From assembly GCA_003222035.1 (NCBI GenBank), contig QHUS01000047.1, positions 1 through 64,000 on the forward strand: a stretch of DNA of 64,000 bases, given 5' to 3'. Below, piece after piece: positions 24,653 to 33,220 of this stretch (positions within the stretch are counted from its first letter, which is position 1; each line of letters opens with the position of its first letter). Source of the DNA: Gemmatimonadota bacterium (GTDB taxonomy: Bacteria; Gemmatimonadota; Gemmatimonadetes; Gemmatimonadales; GWC2-71-9). The notes below the pieces were generated by a model that was given only the letters and a program-made list of their open reading frames with translations, was not told the origin of the DNA and did no database searches. The position numbers and the translations under genes were made by a program.

Positions 24653-25576
24653 CTAGATGACGTTCCTTAACACAAACCACACGTTCGCCGGCCGCTCCGC
24701 CAGACGCCGCATGTACCACGGGAACCAATGTGTGCCGTAGCTGATCAGCACCCGCACCGGTACGCCTTCGGCGGCGAGGGCCCGCTGCTCCGCTGTACGG
24801 ATGCCATACAGCATGTGTACTTCGTAGGCTCCGGGCACGGCGCCGACCGCCAACGCGCGCTCGCGCAGGCGCCCCAGCAGCGGGAGATCGTGCGTGCCCA
24901 GGACCGGGCGCGCTTCGCCGCGAGCGGCGCGCTCCAGCAGGCGACCGGCGAGCGTCACGTACGCGGCATCCACGTCGGCCTTCTTCGGGTAGGCGACGGC
25001 CGGAGGCTCGTTGTACGCGCCCTTCACGAGCCGGATCGCGGGCGCGAGCGGGAGCAGCGCCTCCAGGTCCGCGGGTGTGCGGCGCAGGTACGCTTGCAGG
25101 CAGACGCCCACGCCGGCGTGGGCGGCACGCACGGCCTCGAACAGCTCCAGGGTGACGTCTACGTAGCGCGATTCCTCCATGTCGATCCACAGGAACGACC
25201 CCGCCTCGGCGGCCCGGGCGGCGAGGGCGAGCAGGTCCTGCAGGCACGCCTTGGGATTCACGTCGAGCCCCAGGTGCGTGAGCTTGACGGAGATCTCCGT
25301 CGGTAGCCCGCGCGCCCGAACCTCCCCGAGCACTCGCAGATAGTGATCGCGGACGGCCGCGGCCTCGCCGCGATTGGTGACCTGCTCGCCCAGCTGCGTC
25401 ACCACGCTCCCGAGGCCGGCCCCGGAGAGCTCGGCTGCGGCCGTCAGGGCGGCATTCAGGTCCTCACCCGGCAGAAAGCGCCGCACCGCTCGCCGGAAGA
25501 AGGCCCGACGGGACAGCTGCCGGGCGAGCCAGGTGCTGCGGGAGGCGCGCAGCAGGACGCGACGGGTCAGGGACAT
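24653..25576 (-). CDS. Proline dehydrogenase, monofunctional
   Basis: 307 aa from ATG 25576. The FAD TIM-barrel motifs are present: ISVKLTHLGLD, FLWIDMEESRYVDVT, LQAYLRRT and LVKGAYNEPP, with GTHD near residue 230. Oxidises proline to pyrroline-5-carboxylate, reducing quinone. The frame remains open upstream to 25645, but that part is encoded by the GGGAA heptad repeat and reads as low-complexity, so the ATG after the repeat was chosen. No P5C dehydrogenase gene is adjacent. Confidence 0.92.
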   Translation of the reverse strand: MSLTRRVLLRASRSTWLARQLSRRAFFRRAVRRFLPGEDLNAALTAAAELSGAGLGSVVTQLGEQVTNRGEAAAVRDHYLRVLGEVRARGLPTEISVKLTHLGLDVNPKACLQDLLALAARAAEAGSFLWIDMEESRYVDVTLELFEAVRAAHAGVGVCLQAYLRRTPADLEALLPLAPAIRLVKGAYNEPPAVAYPKKADVDAAYVTLAGRLLERAARGEARPVLGTHDLPLLGRLRERALAVGAVPGAYEVHMLYGIRTAEQRALAAEGVPVRVLISYGTHWFPWYMRRLAERPANVWFVLRNVI

Positions 25577-25594
25577 GGAAAGCGAAGAAACCGA

Positions 25595-25622
25595 GGGAAT
25601 CGGGAAGAGGGAAGGGGGAAGG
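25595..25622. repeat. GGGAANN heptad repeat upstream of proline dehydrogenase
   Basis: GGGAA begins at 25595, 25602, 25609 and 25616, exactly 7 bases apart (units GGGAATC, GGGAAGA, GGGAAGG, GGGAAGG), followed by GGGAACG out of phase. It occupies the 5-prime leader of the minus-strand proline dehydrogenase gene, where its transcript would read as C/T-rich heptads. Confidence 0.85.
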
Positions 25623-25789
25623 GAACGGGGGTTGCGGACCTTCACGTTTGACCCGGGGCGCGGCGCTGCTAGACGACCTGTACGCTGCCTTTACCGTAGG
25701 ACAGAACGCACGGGGGGCGAGCCGCGCCCCAGCAGGGCGGCCCGCCCCCCTCCCCCGTTCACTGCGACGCCACCGCTAGACGGCGAAGG

Positions 25790-26203
25790 TCAGCCCACCG
25801 CGGCCAAGCTCGGCGCCTCGACCCGACGGTCGCTGCCCTGGCGCCGCTCGACGCCCGTCCACGTCGCGGCGCCGATCAGCGCCATCTGCCGGCGGTCCTC
25901 CGCGCGGCGATCCGCCGTCGCGCGAGCCAGGACCTCTCCGAAGGTCACTTCGGGCGGGACCGGGCGGAACGACGACCATTCGTCACGGAACCACTCGCGC
26001 GACGCGCGTACCGCCTCGGCAGCGCCTTGCTCCGTCTCGAACAGCGCCATGCAGGTGAGGATGTCGTTCCCGGCGTCCAGCAGGTGGCACGAAACGAATC
26101 CCGGGATGTCGCGGAGGATGGGGATGAAGCCCTTGTCCGCGTAGTGGGCGGCCTGCTCCACCGTGCCCAGCCGCACCCGATATCGTCTGATCAGTCCGTG
26201 CAT
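25790..26203 (-). CDS. Hypothetical protein, dimeric alpha-beta barrel-like
   Basis: 137 aa from ATG 26203, with an AAGGGGGG ribosome site. Residues 1-85 (LIRRYRVRLGTVEQAAHYAD, IPGFVSCHLLDAGNDILTCM, ALFETEQGAAEAV) have the strand-helix-strand pattern of ABM/EthD-like ferredoxin-fold barrels. The C-terminus ends in basic ERRQGSDRRV. No catalytic assignment is possible. 213-base spacer to proline dehydrogenase holds only the heptad repeat and G/C-rich sequence; the open frame to 26335 is not supported. Confidence 0.65.
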   Translation of the reverse strand: MHGLIRRYRVRLGTVEQAAHYADKGFIPILRDIPGFVSCHLLDAGNDILTCMALFETEQGAAEAVRASREWFRDEWSSFRPVPPEVTFGEVLARATADRRAEDRRQMALIGAATWTGVERRQGSDRRVEAPSLAAVG

Positions 26204-26359
26204 GAGCCCCCCTTCGAGTCCAGTTCGTACGGCTTGCGGTCCGTCCGGTGACGCAAGTCCCGCACCCCGGCAACCGCCGGGAAGGCGGGTCCCGCGCGCC
26301 CCCCGGTGCGTTCGGGCCGAGCGCATCCGCCACAAAACTGAATCGGACCTGTTACACGT

Positions 26360-26390
26360 GGGGCCGGTCCGGGCTCACGGAGCCGGCCCC
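26360..26390 (-). terminator. Hairpin after the coiled-coil lipoprotein gene
   Basis: GGGGCCGGTCC (26360-26370) pairs with GGAGCCGGCCCC (26379-26390) with one bulge and an 8-base loop. It starts 17 bases past the stop of the lipoprotein gene on the minus strand. No T run follows, so it may stabilise the 3-prime end rather than terminate. Confidence 0.45.
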
Positions 26391-26406
26391 TCGTCGGAAG
26401 CGTCGC

Positions 26407-27285
26407 TCAGCCCTCGACTATGATAAGATACTTCGAATTAGACCAGAAGCGCGCGGCGTCCGCGATCCGGACGTTGTGCCCGCTGAGCTTTCCGTCGTGG
26501 TCCGGAGGCGTCTCCAGCGCACTGGTATCCTGACGCGACACGATCCGGTACTCCTTGTCGGATGCGGGCAGCGGTAGCTCGGTGAATTGCCGGCGGTCGG
26601 CGACGGTAAATACGCTGGGATCGAGGTTCCGGGCCGGCACCAGCGTCTTCCCGCTCTTCCATAACACGAACAGGAACCGCGCGCCGCCTTCCTCCTGGAT
26701 GACGCCCTTCTGCTCGAGCTCCTCCTTCGTGCCCACCACGTAATAGACCGTGTTGGAGATCGTGGACATGTTCTCCAGCGTGTCTCGCAGGGCCGTGTTC
26801 TCGGCGGTGAGCGTTTCGACCTGGAGCGTGAGGGCGTCGATCTGCTCCTTCTGATCCGCGATCACACCCTGCAGGTTCTGCATGGTCGACGCGAGCTCGT
26901 TGCGCAGGCTGTCGGAGACGTTCGTGAGATCCTTGATCCGCTGCTCACTCTCCTTCAGCCGGGGCTCGAGGTCCTTCACCCGGGTCGCCATATAATGGAT
27001 CTTCTGGATGAGCGTGTCACGCGACGCGCGCAAGGGCGATTCGCCCGACACTTTCAGTTGCCGGGCCGGGATGTTCACCCTGGCAAGCTCACGGCTGATC
27101 TCGCTGACGAGGCGAGTGTTCTCCGCAACTTCCTGCAACAAACGGTCGCGTTGGGACGACGCCTGCGACAGGCTGTCGATGCGAGCCTGCACCTCGGGCG
27201 AGGGTCCCTGTTTGCACCCGGCGGCGACGAGGAGCGCGATTGGCAGCCACGCTGCGTACGTAAGGCGACGGCTAATGCGGGTCAT
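26407..27285 (-). CDS. Coiled-coil lipoprotein of unknown function
   Basis: 292 aa. Signal peptide ends in lipobox LVAAGC, so the mature N-terminus should be a lipidated cysteine. Residues 30-165 are predicted coiled coil with many Leu/Glu/Arg heptads (SLSQASSQRDRLLQEV, LKESEQRIKDLTNVSDSL, LTAENTALRDTLENM). The C-terminal about 120 residues form a compact globular part beginning NTVYYVVGTKEELEQKGVI, which I do not recognise as a named domain. Strong AGGAGG site 9 bases before the ATG. Probably a membrane-anchored periplasmic or surface protein. Confidence 0.8.
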   Translation of the reverse strand: MTRISRRLTYAAWLPIALLVAAGCKQGPSPEVQARIDSLSQASSQRDRLLQEVAENTRLVSEISRELARVNIPARQLKVSGESPLRASRDTLIQKIHYMATRVKDLEPRLKESEQRIKDLTNVSDSLRNELASTMQNLQGVIADQKEQIDALTLQVETLTAENTALRDTLENMSTISNTVYYVVGTKEELEQKGVIQEEGGARFLFVLWKSGKTLVPARNLDPSVFTVADRRQFTELPLPASDKEYRIVSRQDTSALETPPDHDGKLSGHNVRIADAARFWSNSKYLIIVEG

Positions 27286-27312
27286 CGGTCAAGACCTCCT
27301 GCAGTGACTGGC

Positions 27313-27326
27313 GTGACGTAGGTCAC
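27313..27326. promoter_or_regulatory. Inverted repeat GTGAC-N4-GTCAC, possible operator
   Basis: GTGAC (27313-27317), GTAG, GTCAC (27322-27326) lies 28 bases upstream of the lipoprotein start and 168 bases upstream of the lipase maturation factor start. It resembles CRP/FNR-type half sites but is shorter spaced. The spacer 27286-27493 holds no other clear feature. Confidence 0.35.
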
Positions 27327-27493
27327 ATGGTATCGAGCGCCGACAACGGCGTTGTTGGGTCAGTGCTACACCGGAAGGCTGGGCACGGTTCGCCAATATT
27401 ATCTACTGTACCAACGGCGAGGCCACAACGTCAGGCATCACCGAGCCTTGGGCCACGAGCGCGGAACGCCCTACCTACGTCCTCTCGCGCTGG

Positions 27494-28936
27494 GTGTTCC
27501 TCCGCCTCCTCGGCGCCGTCTACCTCGTCGCCTTTGTTTCACTTGCGCTGCAAATCACGGGCCTCGTCGGAGCTAACGGCATCATGCCCGCCGGCGACTT
27601 CCTGAACCGGGCCCACGCGACCTTCGGCGGCGACGCCTATCGGCTGTTTCCCACCCTCTGCTGGCTGGGGGCGGGCGACGGGGCGCTGCTCACGCTCTGC
27701 TGGACGGGCGCGCTCCTGGCCGTACTGCTCGTGGCAGGCGTAGCCCAGGCGCCCGTCCTGCTACTGCTCTGGGTCTGGTATCTGTCGGTCTCGGTGGTGG
27801 GCCAGGTGTTCCTTTGGTTCCAGTGGGACGCCCTGCTCCTCGAAACCGGTCTGCTCGCCGTGTTGTACGCGCCCACACAGGCGCGCCCGAGCCTGGTGCG
27901 CGAACCGGCGCCCTCCGTCGCGATGCGGTGGCTCGTGTGGGGACTGCTCTTCCGGCTGATGTTCCTTTCCGGTATCACGAAGCTCGCGAGCGGCGATCCC
28001 ACCTGGCGTCGGCTCACGGCCCTCGACTACCACTTCTGGACCCAGCCGCTTCCGCCGTGGACGGCGTGGTACGCCCAATGGCTGCCGTCGTGGACCCACC
28101 GCGGGATGCTGTTCATCCTGCTGGCGATCGAGCTCTTGGTCCCGTGGCTCATCTTCGTGCCGGAGCGGTGGGGCGGCAGACGCGCGCGCCACGCCGCCTG
28201 CGCGCTCCTGGTGCTCGGCCAGGTGGGAATCGCGCTCACGGGGAACTACGGATTCTTCAATCTGCTGGCAGTGGTGCTGTGCGTTGCGCTACTCGACGAC
28301 GCGGTGCTGCGCCGTTGTATCCCGCTGCGCCTCGCCGAGGGGGATCCAGAGCCCCTCTGGAAGCGGCGGACCATCCTCTGGACGGCGCCGCTGCTCGCGA
28401 TACTCGCCGCGCTGGCGTTCGCGCGCGAGATCGTGCAGACGCTTCCCCGAAGTCGAGGCACGCTCGACAACCCTCTGCTCCGGGCCGTGGCGCCGCTCCG
28501 CTCCGTGAACGGGTACGGATTGTTTCGGGTCATGACCACAGAGCGTTACGAGATCGCGATCGAAGGAGGCGCCGACACGACACATTGGCGAGAGTATCGG
28601 TTCCGCTGGAAGCCGGACGATCCCGCTCGCCGCCCGCCGTTCATGGCACCGCACATGCCGCGTCTCGACTGGCAGATGTGGTTCGCGGCCCTCGACCCCG
28701 ACGGCTCCCGCGACTGGCTCGAGCCCCTGCTACGACGCCTGCTCGAAGGAAGTCCCGAGGTGGTGTCCCTGTTCGCGGAGGAGCCCTTTCGGGGGGAACG
28801 GCCGCGTTACGTGCGGCTGGTCCTGTACCGGTACCGCTTTACGACGCCGGCAGAGCGTGCCGCGAGCCACGCCTGGTGGCATCGCGACAAGGCGGGAGAC
28901 CTCACCCGGCCGCTGTCGCTGACCGCGCCCCGTTGA
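27494..28936 (+). CDS. Lipase maturation factor family membrane protein
   Basis: 480 aa from GTG 27494. Family members begin about 10 residues earlier; upstream in frame there is the expected ERPTYVLSRW text but no ATG, GTG or TTG, so the true start is unclear. Several membrane segments (VYLVAFVSLALQITGLVG, LLWVWYLSVSVVGQVFLWF) and the C-terminal soluble domain with NGYGLFRVMTTERYEI and YRYRFTTPAER fit the LMF1-like family, in eukaryotes an ER protein for lipase folding; the bacterial role is not established. Confidence 0.85.
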   Translation: MFLRLLGAVYLVAFVSLALQITGLVGANGIMPAGDFLNRAHATFGGDAYRLFPTLCWLGAGDGALLTLCWTGALLAVLLVAGVAQAPVLLLLWVWYLSVSVVGQVFLWFQWDALLLETGLLAVLYAPTQARPSLVREPAPSVAMRWLVWGLLFRLMFLSGITKLASGDPTWRRLTALDYHFWTQPLPPWTAWYAQWLPSWTHRGMLFILLAIELLVPWLIFVPERWGGRRARHAACALLVLGQVGIALTGNYGFFNLLAVVLCVALLDDAVLRRCIPLRLAEGDPEPLWKRRTILWTAPLLAILAALAFAREIVQTLPRSRGTLDNPLLRAVAPLRSVNGYGLFRVMTTERYEIAIEGGADTTHWREYRFRWKPDDPARRPPFMAPHMPRLDWQMWFAALDPDGSRDWLEPLLRRLLEGSPEVVSLFAEEPFRGERPRYVRLVLYRYRFTTPAERAASHAWWHRDKAGDLTRPLSLTAPR

Positions 28937-28981
28937 TTCCGCTCCGATCCGGTTTATCTTCCCGCCTCTCGGAGCGCTCTT

Positions 28982-29539
28982 ATGAAAGCCACAGACATTC
29001 GCCGCGGGCACGTCATCATCCTCGACGGGCAGCCGTGCCGCGTGATGGACTTCACCCACCGCACGCCGGGCAACCTGCGCGCCTTCGTGCAGGTGCGCCT
29101 GCGGAACCTGGTCACGGGAAACACGTTCGACACGCGCCTGTCGGCCACCGACTTCGTGGACGAAGCGCCGCTCGAGACCAAGGAATTCCAGGTGCTGTAC
29201 CGCGATCACGGCGGCGTGCACCTGATGGACACGACCACGTACGAGCAGCATACCCTCGACGCCGAAGCTGCCGGCGACCATGCCGACTGGCTGCAGCCGG
29301 AAATGCACATTCAGGTGGAATGGCTCAACGGCCGTCCGGTGGGCATCGAGCTCCCGTCGGTCGTGGAGCTCGACGTCGTACAGACGTCACCCGTCATGCG
29401 AGGCGCTACCAAGACCGCGAGCACCAAGCCCGCGAAGCTCTCGAACGGCGTGACCATCCAGGTCCCGGAATTCATCTCCGAAGGCGAGAAGGTGCGCGTC
29501 GATCCGCGGGAGGGTGTGTACCTGGAGCGCGCCAAGTAG
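28982..29539 (+). CDS. efp: Elongation factor P
   Basis: 185 aa, normal length, three beta-barrel domains: KOW-like residues 1-65, OB 66-130 and C-terminal 131-185 with SNGVTIQVPEFISEGEKVRV. EF-P relieves ribosome stalling at proline runs. The domain I loop that normally carries the modified Lys34 or Arg32 reads RTPGNLRAF, with N31 at the tip and R33 two residues on. So the usual lysine is missing. No EpmA, EarP or YmfI-like modification gene is in the window. A possible terminator hairpin follows. Confidence 0.93.
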   Translation: MKATDIRRGHVIILDGQPCRVMDFTHRTPGNLRAFVQVRLRNLVTGNTFDTRLSATDFVDEAPLETKEFQVLYRDHGGVHLMDTTTYEQHTLDAEAAGDHADWLQPEMHIQVEWLNGRPVGIELPSVVELDVVQTSPVMRGATKTASTKPAKLSNGVTIQVPEFISEGEKVRVDPREGVYLERAK

Positions 29540-29611
29540 CATCGCCCGTATCCCTGCCCGATCGGGTAGGGCGGAGGGACGCTGGCGCGCGTAAATTGCA
29601 CGGCACTGCCG

Positions 29612-29640
29612 ACCCCGGGGCTCGCTCCGGGGTTTCGTTA
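29612..29640 (+). terminator. Possible intrinsic terminator after efp
   Basis: ACCCCGG (29612-29618) pairs with CCGGGGT (29627-29633) around an 8-base loop, followed by TTCGTT. It lies about 70 bases after the efp stop and just before the aminotransferase start. Reasonable stem, poor T tract. Confidence 0.5.
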
Positions 29641-29658
29641 TCACCGACAGGATCATCT

Positions 29659-30849
29659 ATGCACTGGGCCGGACGGCTCGACACGCTCGGAACCGAACAG
29701 GCGTACGTCGTCCTCGCCGCCGCCAAGCAGCTCGAGGCCGCGGGGCATCGCGTCGTGCACCTGGAGATCGGGGAGCCCGACATGCCGACGCCGCCACACG
29801 TGGTGGAGGCGGGCGTGCGCGCATTGCGAGACGGCCTCACCCGCTACGCCCTCGCGGCAGGCGTCCCCGAGCTGCGGGATGCGATCGCGCGCTCGCTCGC
29901 GCTGCGCGGCGTGCAGGCGACGGCCGAGAACGTCCTGGTCACCCCCGGGGCCAAGCCGGCGCTGTTCAGCGCGGCGCTCGCGCTCATTGCGCCGGCCGAC
30001 GAGGTCCTATGCCCCGATCCCGGCTTCCCGATCTACGAGTCCGTGGTGCGGTTCGCCGGTGGCCGGCCGGTCTACTATCCGCTGGATGAGACCCGGCAGT
30101 TCGCGCCTCATGTGGCGGCGATCGCCGAGCGGATCACTCCGCGCACGCGCGGGCTCATCCTCAACCTGCCGCACAATCCGACGGGTGGCGTAGCCACGCC
30201 GGAGGAGCTCGCGGCCCTGGCGGGGCTGGCGCAACGCCATGATCTGTGGGTCATCTCGGACGAGGTGTACGGGCAGATCCGTTACGACGGACGTCGTGAC
30301 AGCATCGCCGCGCTCCCGGGCATGACCGATCGTACGGTGATCGTGGACGGGTTCTCGAAGGGCTACTCGATGACCGGGTGGCGCCTCGGCTACGCCGTGG
30401 TGCCAAGGCCGCTCGCGGATCCCATGACCACGCTGCTCATCAACAACGTCTCGTGCACCGCTACCTTCGTGCAGTATGCCGGGATTGCGGCGCTCACGGG
30501 GCCCCAGGACGCCGTCGCCCGAATGGTGACGGGTCTCAAGACGAAGCGCGACCGGCTCGTGGCCGGCTTGAACGCGATCGCGGGGATCACGACCGCTTCC
30601 CCCGCAGGCGCCTTCTACTGTTTCCCCGATATCAGCGGCGTCCTTGAGCGGACCGGGCTCGCCGGCCGGTCGTTTGCCGAGCGGCTGCTCGCGGAGCAGC
30701 ACGTCGCCGTGCTCGCCGGCACGGCGTTCGGGCCGGGAGGGGAAGGTCACCTGCGGATGTGTTACGCGACCGACCCGGCCGAGCTCGACCGGGCCCTCGC
30801 CGCGATCCGGCGATTCGTGGAGAAGCTCGAGCCGGTCGCGGCGGATTAG
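29659..30849 (+). CDS. Class I/II PLP aminotransferase
   Basis: 396 aa from ATG 29659. Early HLEIGEPDMPTPPHV, LNLPHNPTGGV and ISDEVYGQIRYDG are classic aspartate-aminotransferase fold I motifs. PLP lysine K234 in DGFSKGYSMTGWRLGY and a C-terminal LRMCYATD arginine are in place. Resembles the broad aspartate/aromatic aminotransferase group (AspC/PatA/AlaA-like); the substrate cannot be chosen. The next gene starts 3 bases after the stop. The long upstream open frame over the lipase maturation factor is shadow. Confidence 0.92.
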   Translation: MHWAGRLDTLGTEQAYVVLAAAKQLEAAGHRVVHLEIGEPDMPTPPHVVEAGVRALRDGLTRYALAAGVPELRDAIARSLALRGVQATAENVLVTPGAKPALFSAALALIAPADEVLCPDPGFPIYESVVRFAGGRPVYYPLDETRQFAPHVAAIAERITPRTRGLILNLPHNPTGGVATPEELAALAGLAQRHDLWVISDEVYGQIRYDGRRDSIAALPGMTDRTVIVDGFSKGYSMTGWRLGYAVVPRPLADPMTTLLINNVSCTATFVQYAGIAALTGPQDAVARMVTGLKTKRDRLVAGLNAIAGITTASPAGAFYCFPDISGVLERTGLAGRSFAERLLAEQHVAVLAGTAFGPGGEGHLRMCYATDPAELDRALAAIRRFVEKLEPVAAD

Positions 30850-30851
30850 GT

Positions 30852-32201
30852 GTGAGTGCTCGCCGCGCGCGTTTGGGCGGCCGCCTGTTCTACTGGTCGC
30901 TGACCTCCGCGCTCGCGGGCTTCCTGTTCGGCTTCGACACCGTCGTCATTTCCGGCGCCGAGCAGACGATCCAGCGCCTGTGGGGACTGAGCGTCGGAAT
31001 GCACGGGATCGCCATGGGCGCCGCGCTCTATGGCACGGTGACGGGCTCCCTCGTCGGCTCGTGGCCCGCCGACCGATTCGGTCGCCGCCCCACCCTCATC
31101 GCGATCGGCGTCCTGTTCCTCACGTCGGCCATCGGGTCTGCCCTGGCACCGAACGTGGGCTCCTTCATCGTGGCGCGGTTCGTCGGTGGCATCGGCATAG
31201 GGGTGAGCACCGTGGCGGCGCCGCTCTACATCTCGGAGATCGCGCCTGCCGCGCAGCGCGGGCGACTCGCCGCCATGTTTCAGTTCAACATCGTGCTCGG
31301 CATCGTGATCGCGTTCCTGTCGAACGCGCTCCTAGCGGGGGTCGCAACGAACGCCTGGCGTTGGATGCTCGGTGTGGCGGCGGTGCCGTCGCTCGCCTAC
31401 ACCCTGATGTGCCTCGGTCTCCCCGAGAGCCCCCGCTGGCTGCTCACCCGTACAGGCGATCGCCCCACAGCGCTCCGGGTGCTGTCGCTCGTGATGCCCG
31501 GCGCCGCTTCCGACCAGCTCGAGGCCGCCGCCAACGCCATCCTCGCCGCGAGCGCCGAGCGGGAGGCACACGCGGGGTTCTGGACCTGGCGGCTGCGCGT
31601 GCCGATCGCGCTCGCGTTCCTCGTAGCGTTCTTCAATCAGCTCTCCGGGATCAATGCCATCCTGTATTTCGCCCCGCGCATCTTCGCCCTGACCGGCCTC
31701 GGAGAGCAGGCGGCGCTGCTTCGGTCGGTCGGGATCGGCGTGACGAACTTGATCTTCACATTCGTCGGGCTGGGGCTCATCGACCGGCTCGGCCGCCGCA
31801 CGCTGCTCATCGTCGGTTCGATCGGCTACCTGCTGTCGCTGGGCAGCTGCTCCTGGGCGTTCTACACGGGCCACGAGTCGATCGTCCCGGTCTGCATCTT
31901 TGCCTTCATCGCGGCGCACGCCATTGGACAAGGCACCGTCATCTGGGTGCTGATCTCGGAGATTTTCCCCAACCGCTATCGCGCCGCGGGGCAGTCGCTC
32001 GGCAGCGCGACGCACTGGGTCTTTGCGGCGCTGCTCACGACCGTCTTCCCCCTCATGGTCGGCGCGTTCCAGCCGGGCACCATTTTCCTCTTCTTCTGCG
32101 GTATGATGGGGCTGCAGCTCGTCTGGGTCCTGACAATGGTGCCGGAAACCAAGGGCGTGCCGCTCGAGGAGATCCAGCGGCGCCTCGGACTGGCCGCCTG
32201 A
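30852..32201 (+). CDS. MFS sugar transporter
   Basis: 449 aa from GTG 30852, 12 predicted membrane segments. Sugar-porter signatures: GFLFGFDTVVISGA in TM1, DRFGRRPTLI loop 2-3, PESPRWLLTR before the central loop, GLIDRLGRRTLL loop 8-9 and PETKGVPLEEIQ at the end. Imports a monosaccharide by proton symport or facilitation. The adjacent PfkB kinase overlaps by one base, so uptake and phosphorylation of the sugar are coupled; fructose would fit but is inference. Confidence 0.93.
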   Translation: MSARRARLGGRLFYWSLTSALAGFLFGFDTVVISGAEQTIQRLWGLSVGMHGIAMGAALYGTVTGSLVGSWPADRFGRRPTLIAIGVLFLTSAIGSALAPNVGSFIVARFVGGIGIGVSTVAAPLYISEIAPAAQRGRLAAMFQFNIVLGIVIAFLSNALLAGVATNAWRWMLGVAAVPSLAYTLMCLGLPESPRWLLTRTGDRPTALRVLSLVMPGAASDQLEAAANAILAASAEREAHAGFWTWRLRVPIALAFLVAFFNQLSGINAILYFAPRIFALTGLGEQAALLRSVGIGVTNLIFTFVGLGLIDRLGRRTLLIVGSIGYLLSLGSCSWAFYTGHESIVPVCIFAFIAAHAIGQGTVIWVLISEIFPNRYRAAGQSLGSATHWVFAALLTTVFPLMVGAFQPGTIFLFFCGMMGLQLVWVLTMVPETKGVPLEEIQRRLGLAA

Positions 32202-33088
32202 TGGCACGGCCCGTCGTCGCGGGCTTGGGCGAAGCGCTCTGGGACGTGCTCCCGGACGGCGATCACTTCGGCGGCGCGCCAGCCAACGTGGCACTGCACG
32301 CCGCCGCGCTCGGCGCCGAGGCGTGGCTGATCAGTGCCGTGGGGCGCGATGAGCGCGGGGCGGCCGCACTAGTCCTGCTCGACTCCGCCGGCGTACAGCG
32401 CGGCGCCGTAGCCGAGCTCCCTGACCATCCCACGGGCTTTGTACGCGTCAGCCTGGATGCCTCAGGGCACCCCGTCTACGACATCGCGTCGCAAAGCGCG
32501 TGGGACTACATGCCGTGGTCGAGGGCGGTGCAGCAAGTGGCGGAGCGGGCAAACGCGATCGCCTTCGGCTCGCTTGCCCAACGGTCTCCTGTCTCGCGCG
32601 CCACGATCCGGAGGGCCCTCGCGGCCACGCGCGACACCGTGTGGCGGCTCTTCGACGTCAACCTGCGGCAGTCCTACTACGATGCCGGCGTGCTGACGAC
32701 ATCCCTGCAGCTGGCGAACGCGGTGAAACTGAACGATGAGGAATTGCCCGTCGTGGCAAGACTGTGCGGCCTGGCCACGGCGCCGCCCGCGGACCAGCTC
32801 CGGGCACTGTGCGACCGGTACGAGCTGAAACTGGCGGCGCTGACCCGCGGAGCGTGTGGCTCGGTGCTCGTCACGCCAGATCGGGTATGCGAGTCCACCG
32901 CGCCACCGACCGTCGTCGCGGACACCGTCGGCGCGGGAGACGCGTTCACCGCTGCCCTGCTCATCGGCATTCTCGCCGGGCGCCCGCTCGACGAGGTGAG
33001 CCGCCACGCCAACGCGGTCGCCTCCTACGTCTGCTCGCAGCCGGGCGCGACACCTCCGATTCCCGAGACACTCCGTTGGACCGGCTGA
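32201..33088 (+). CDS. PfkB-family carbohydrate kinase, fructokinase-like
   Basis: 295 aa. N-terminal GLGEALWDVLPDG and the GGAPANVALHAAALG glycine motif, then C-terminal DTVGAGDAFTAAL with catalytic base D247. DVNLRQSYYDAG is also typical of fructokinases. Starts at ATG 32201 overlapping the last base of the transporter gene. Phosphorylates the sugar delivered by the neighbour. Fructose is the likeliest substrate. Confidence 0.92.
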   Translation: MARPVVAGLGEALWDVLPDGDHFGGAPANVALHAAALGAEAWLISAVGRDERGAAALVLLDSAGVQRGAVAELPDHPTGFVRVSLDASGHPVYDIASQSAWDYMPWSRAVQQVAERANAIAFGSLAQRSPVSRATIRRALAATRDTVWRLFDVNLRQSYYDAGVLTTSLQLANAVKLNDEELPVVARLCGLATAPPADQLRALCDRYELKLAALTRGACGSVLVTPDRVCESTAPPTVVADTVGAGDAFTAALLIGILAGRPLDEVSRHANAVASYVCSQPGATPPIPETLRWTG

Positions 33089-33118
33089 CGTCCCCCCCCA
33101 CCCAACCCTAAGGGGTGG

Positions 33119-33146
33119 TTGACCTGGCCGGTTCCGCTTCTATACT
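33119..33146 (+). promoter_or_regulatory. Strong sigma70-like promoter for the threonine synthase operon
   Basis: TTGACC (33119-33124), 16-base spacer, TATACT (33141-33146): five of six bases match in each box. Expected start point near 33153, giving about a 68-base leader to ATG 33221. A partial inverted repeat CCAACCC/GGGGTGG overlaps the -35 region (33102-33118) and could end the upstream kinase transcript. Confidence 0.7.
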
Positions 33147-33220
33147 TACGGTTGACAATCGACGATTCGTGGTGATTTGGCGCGTATTGCCGCCACGTTA
33201 AACAAGGTGCTAAAAAGCGA

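Noticed and set aside
26260-26340. Possible riboswitch upstream of the 137-aa gene (GACGCAAG, CCGGGAAGGCGGG)
   Set aside because: Pieces resemble GEMM or cobalamin motifs but the conserved core order and strand do not fit either.
33152-33180. TTGACA at 33152 as a second thrC promoter
   Set aside because: Perfect -35 box but no acceptable -10 box 16-18 bases downstream.
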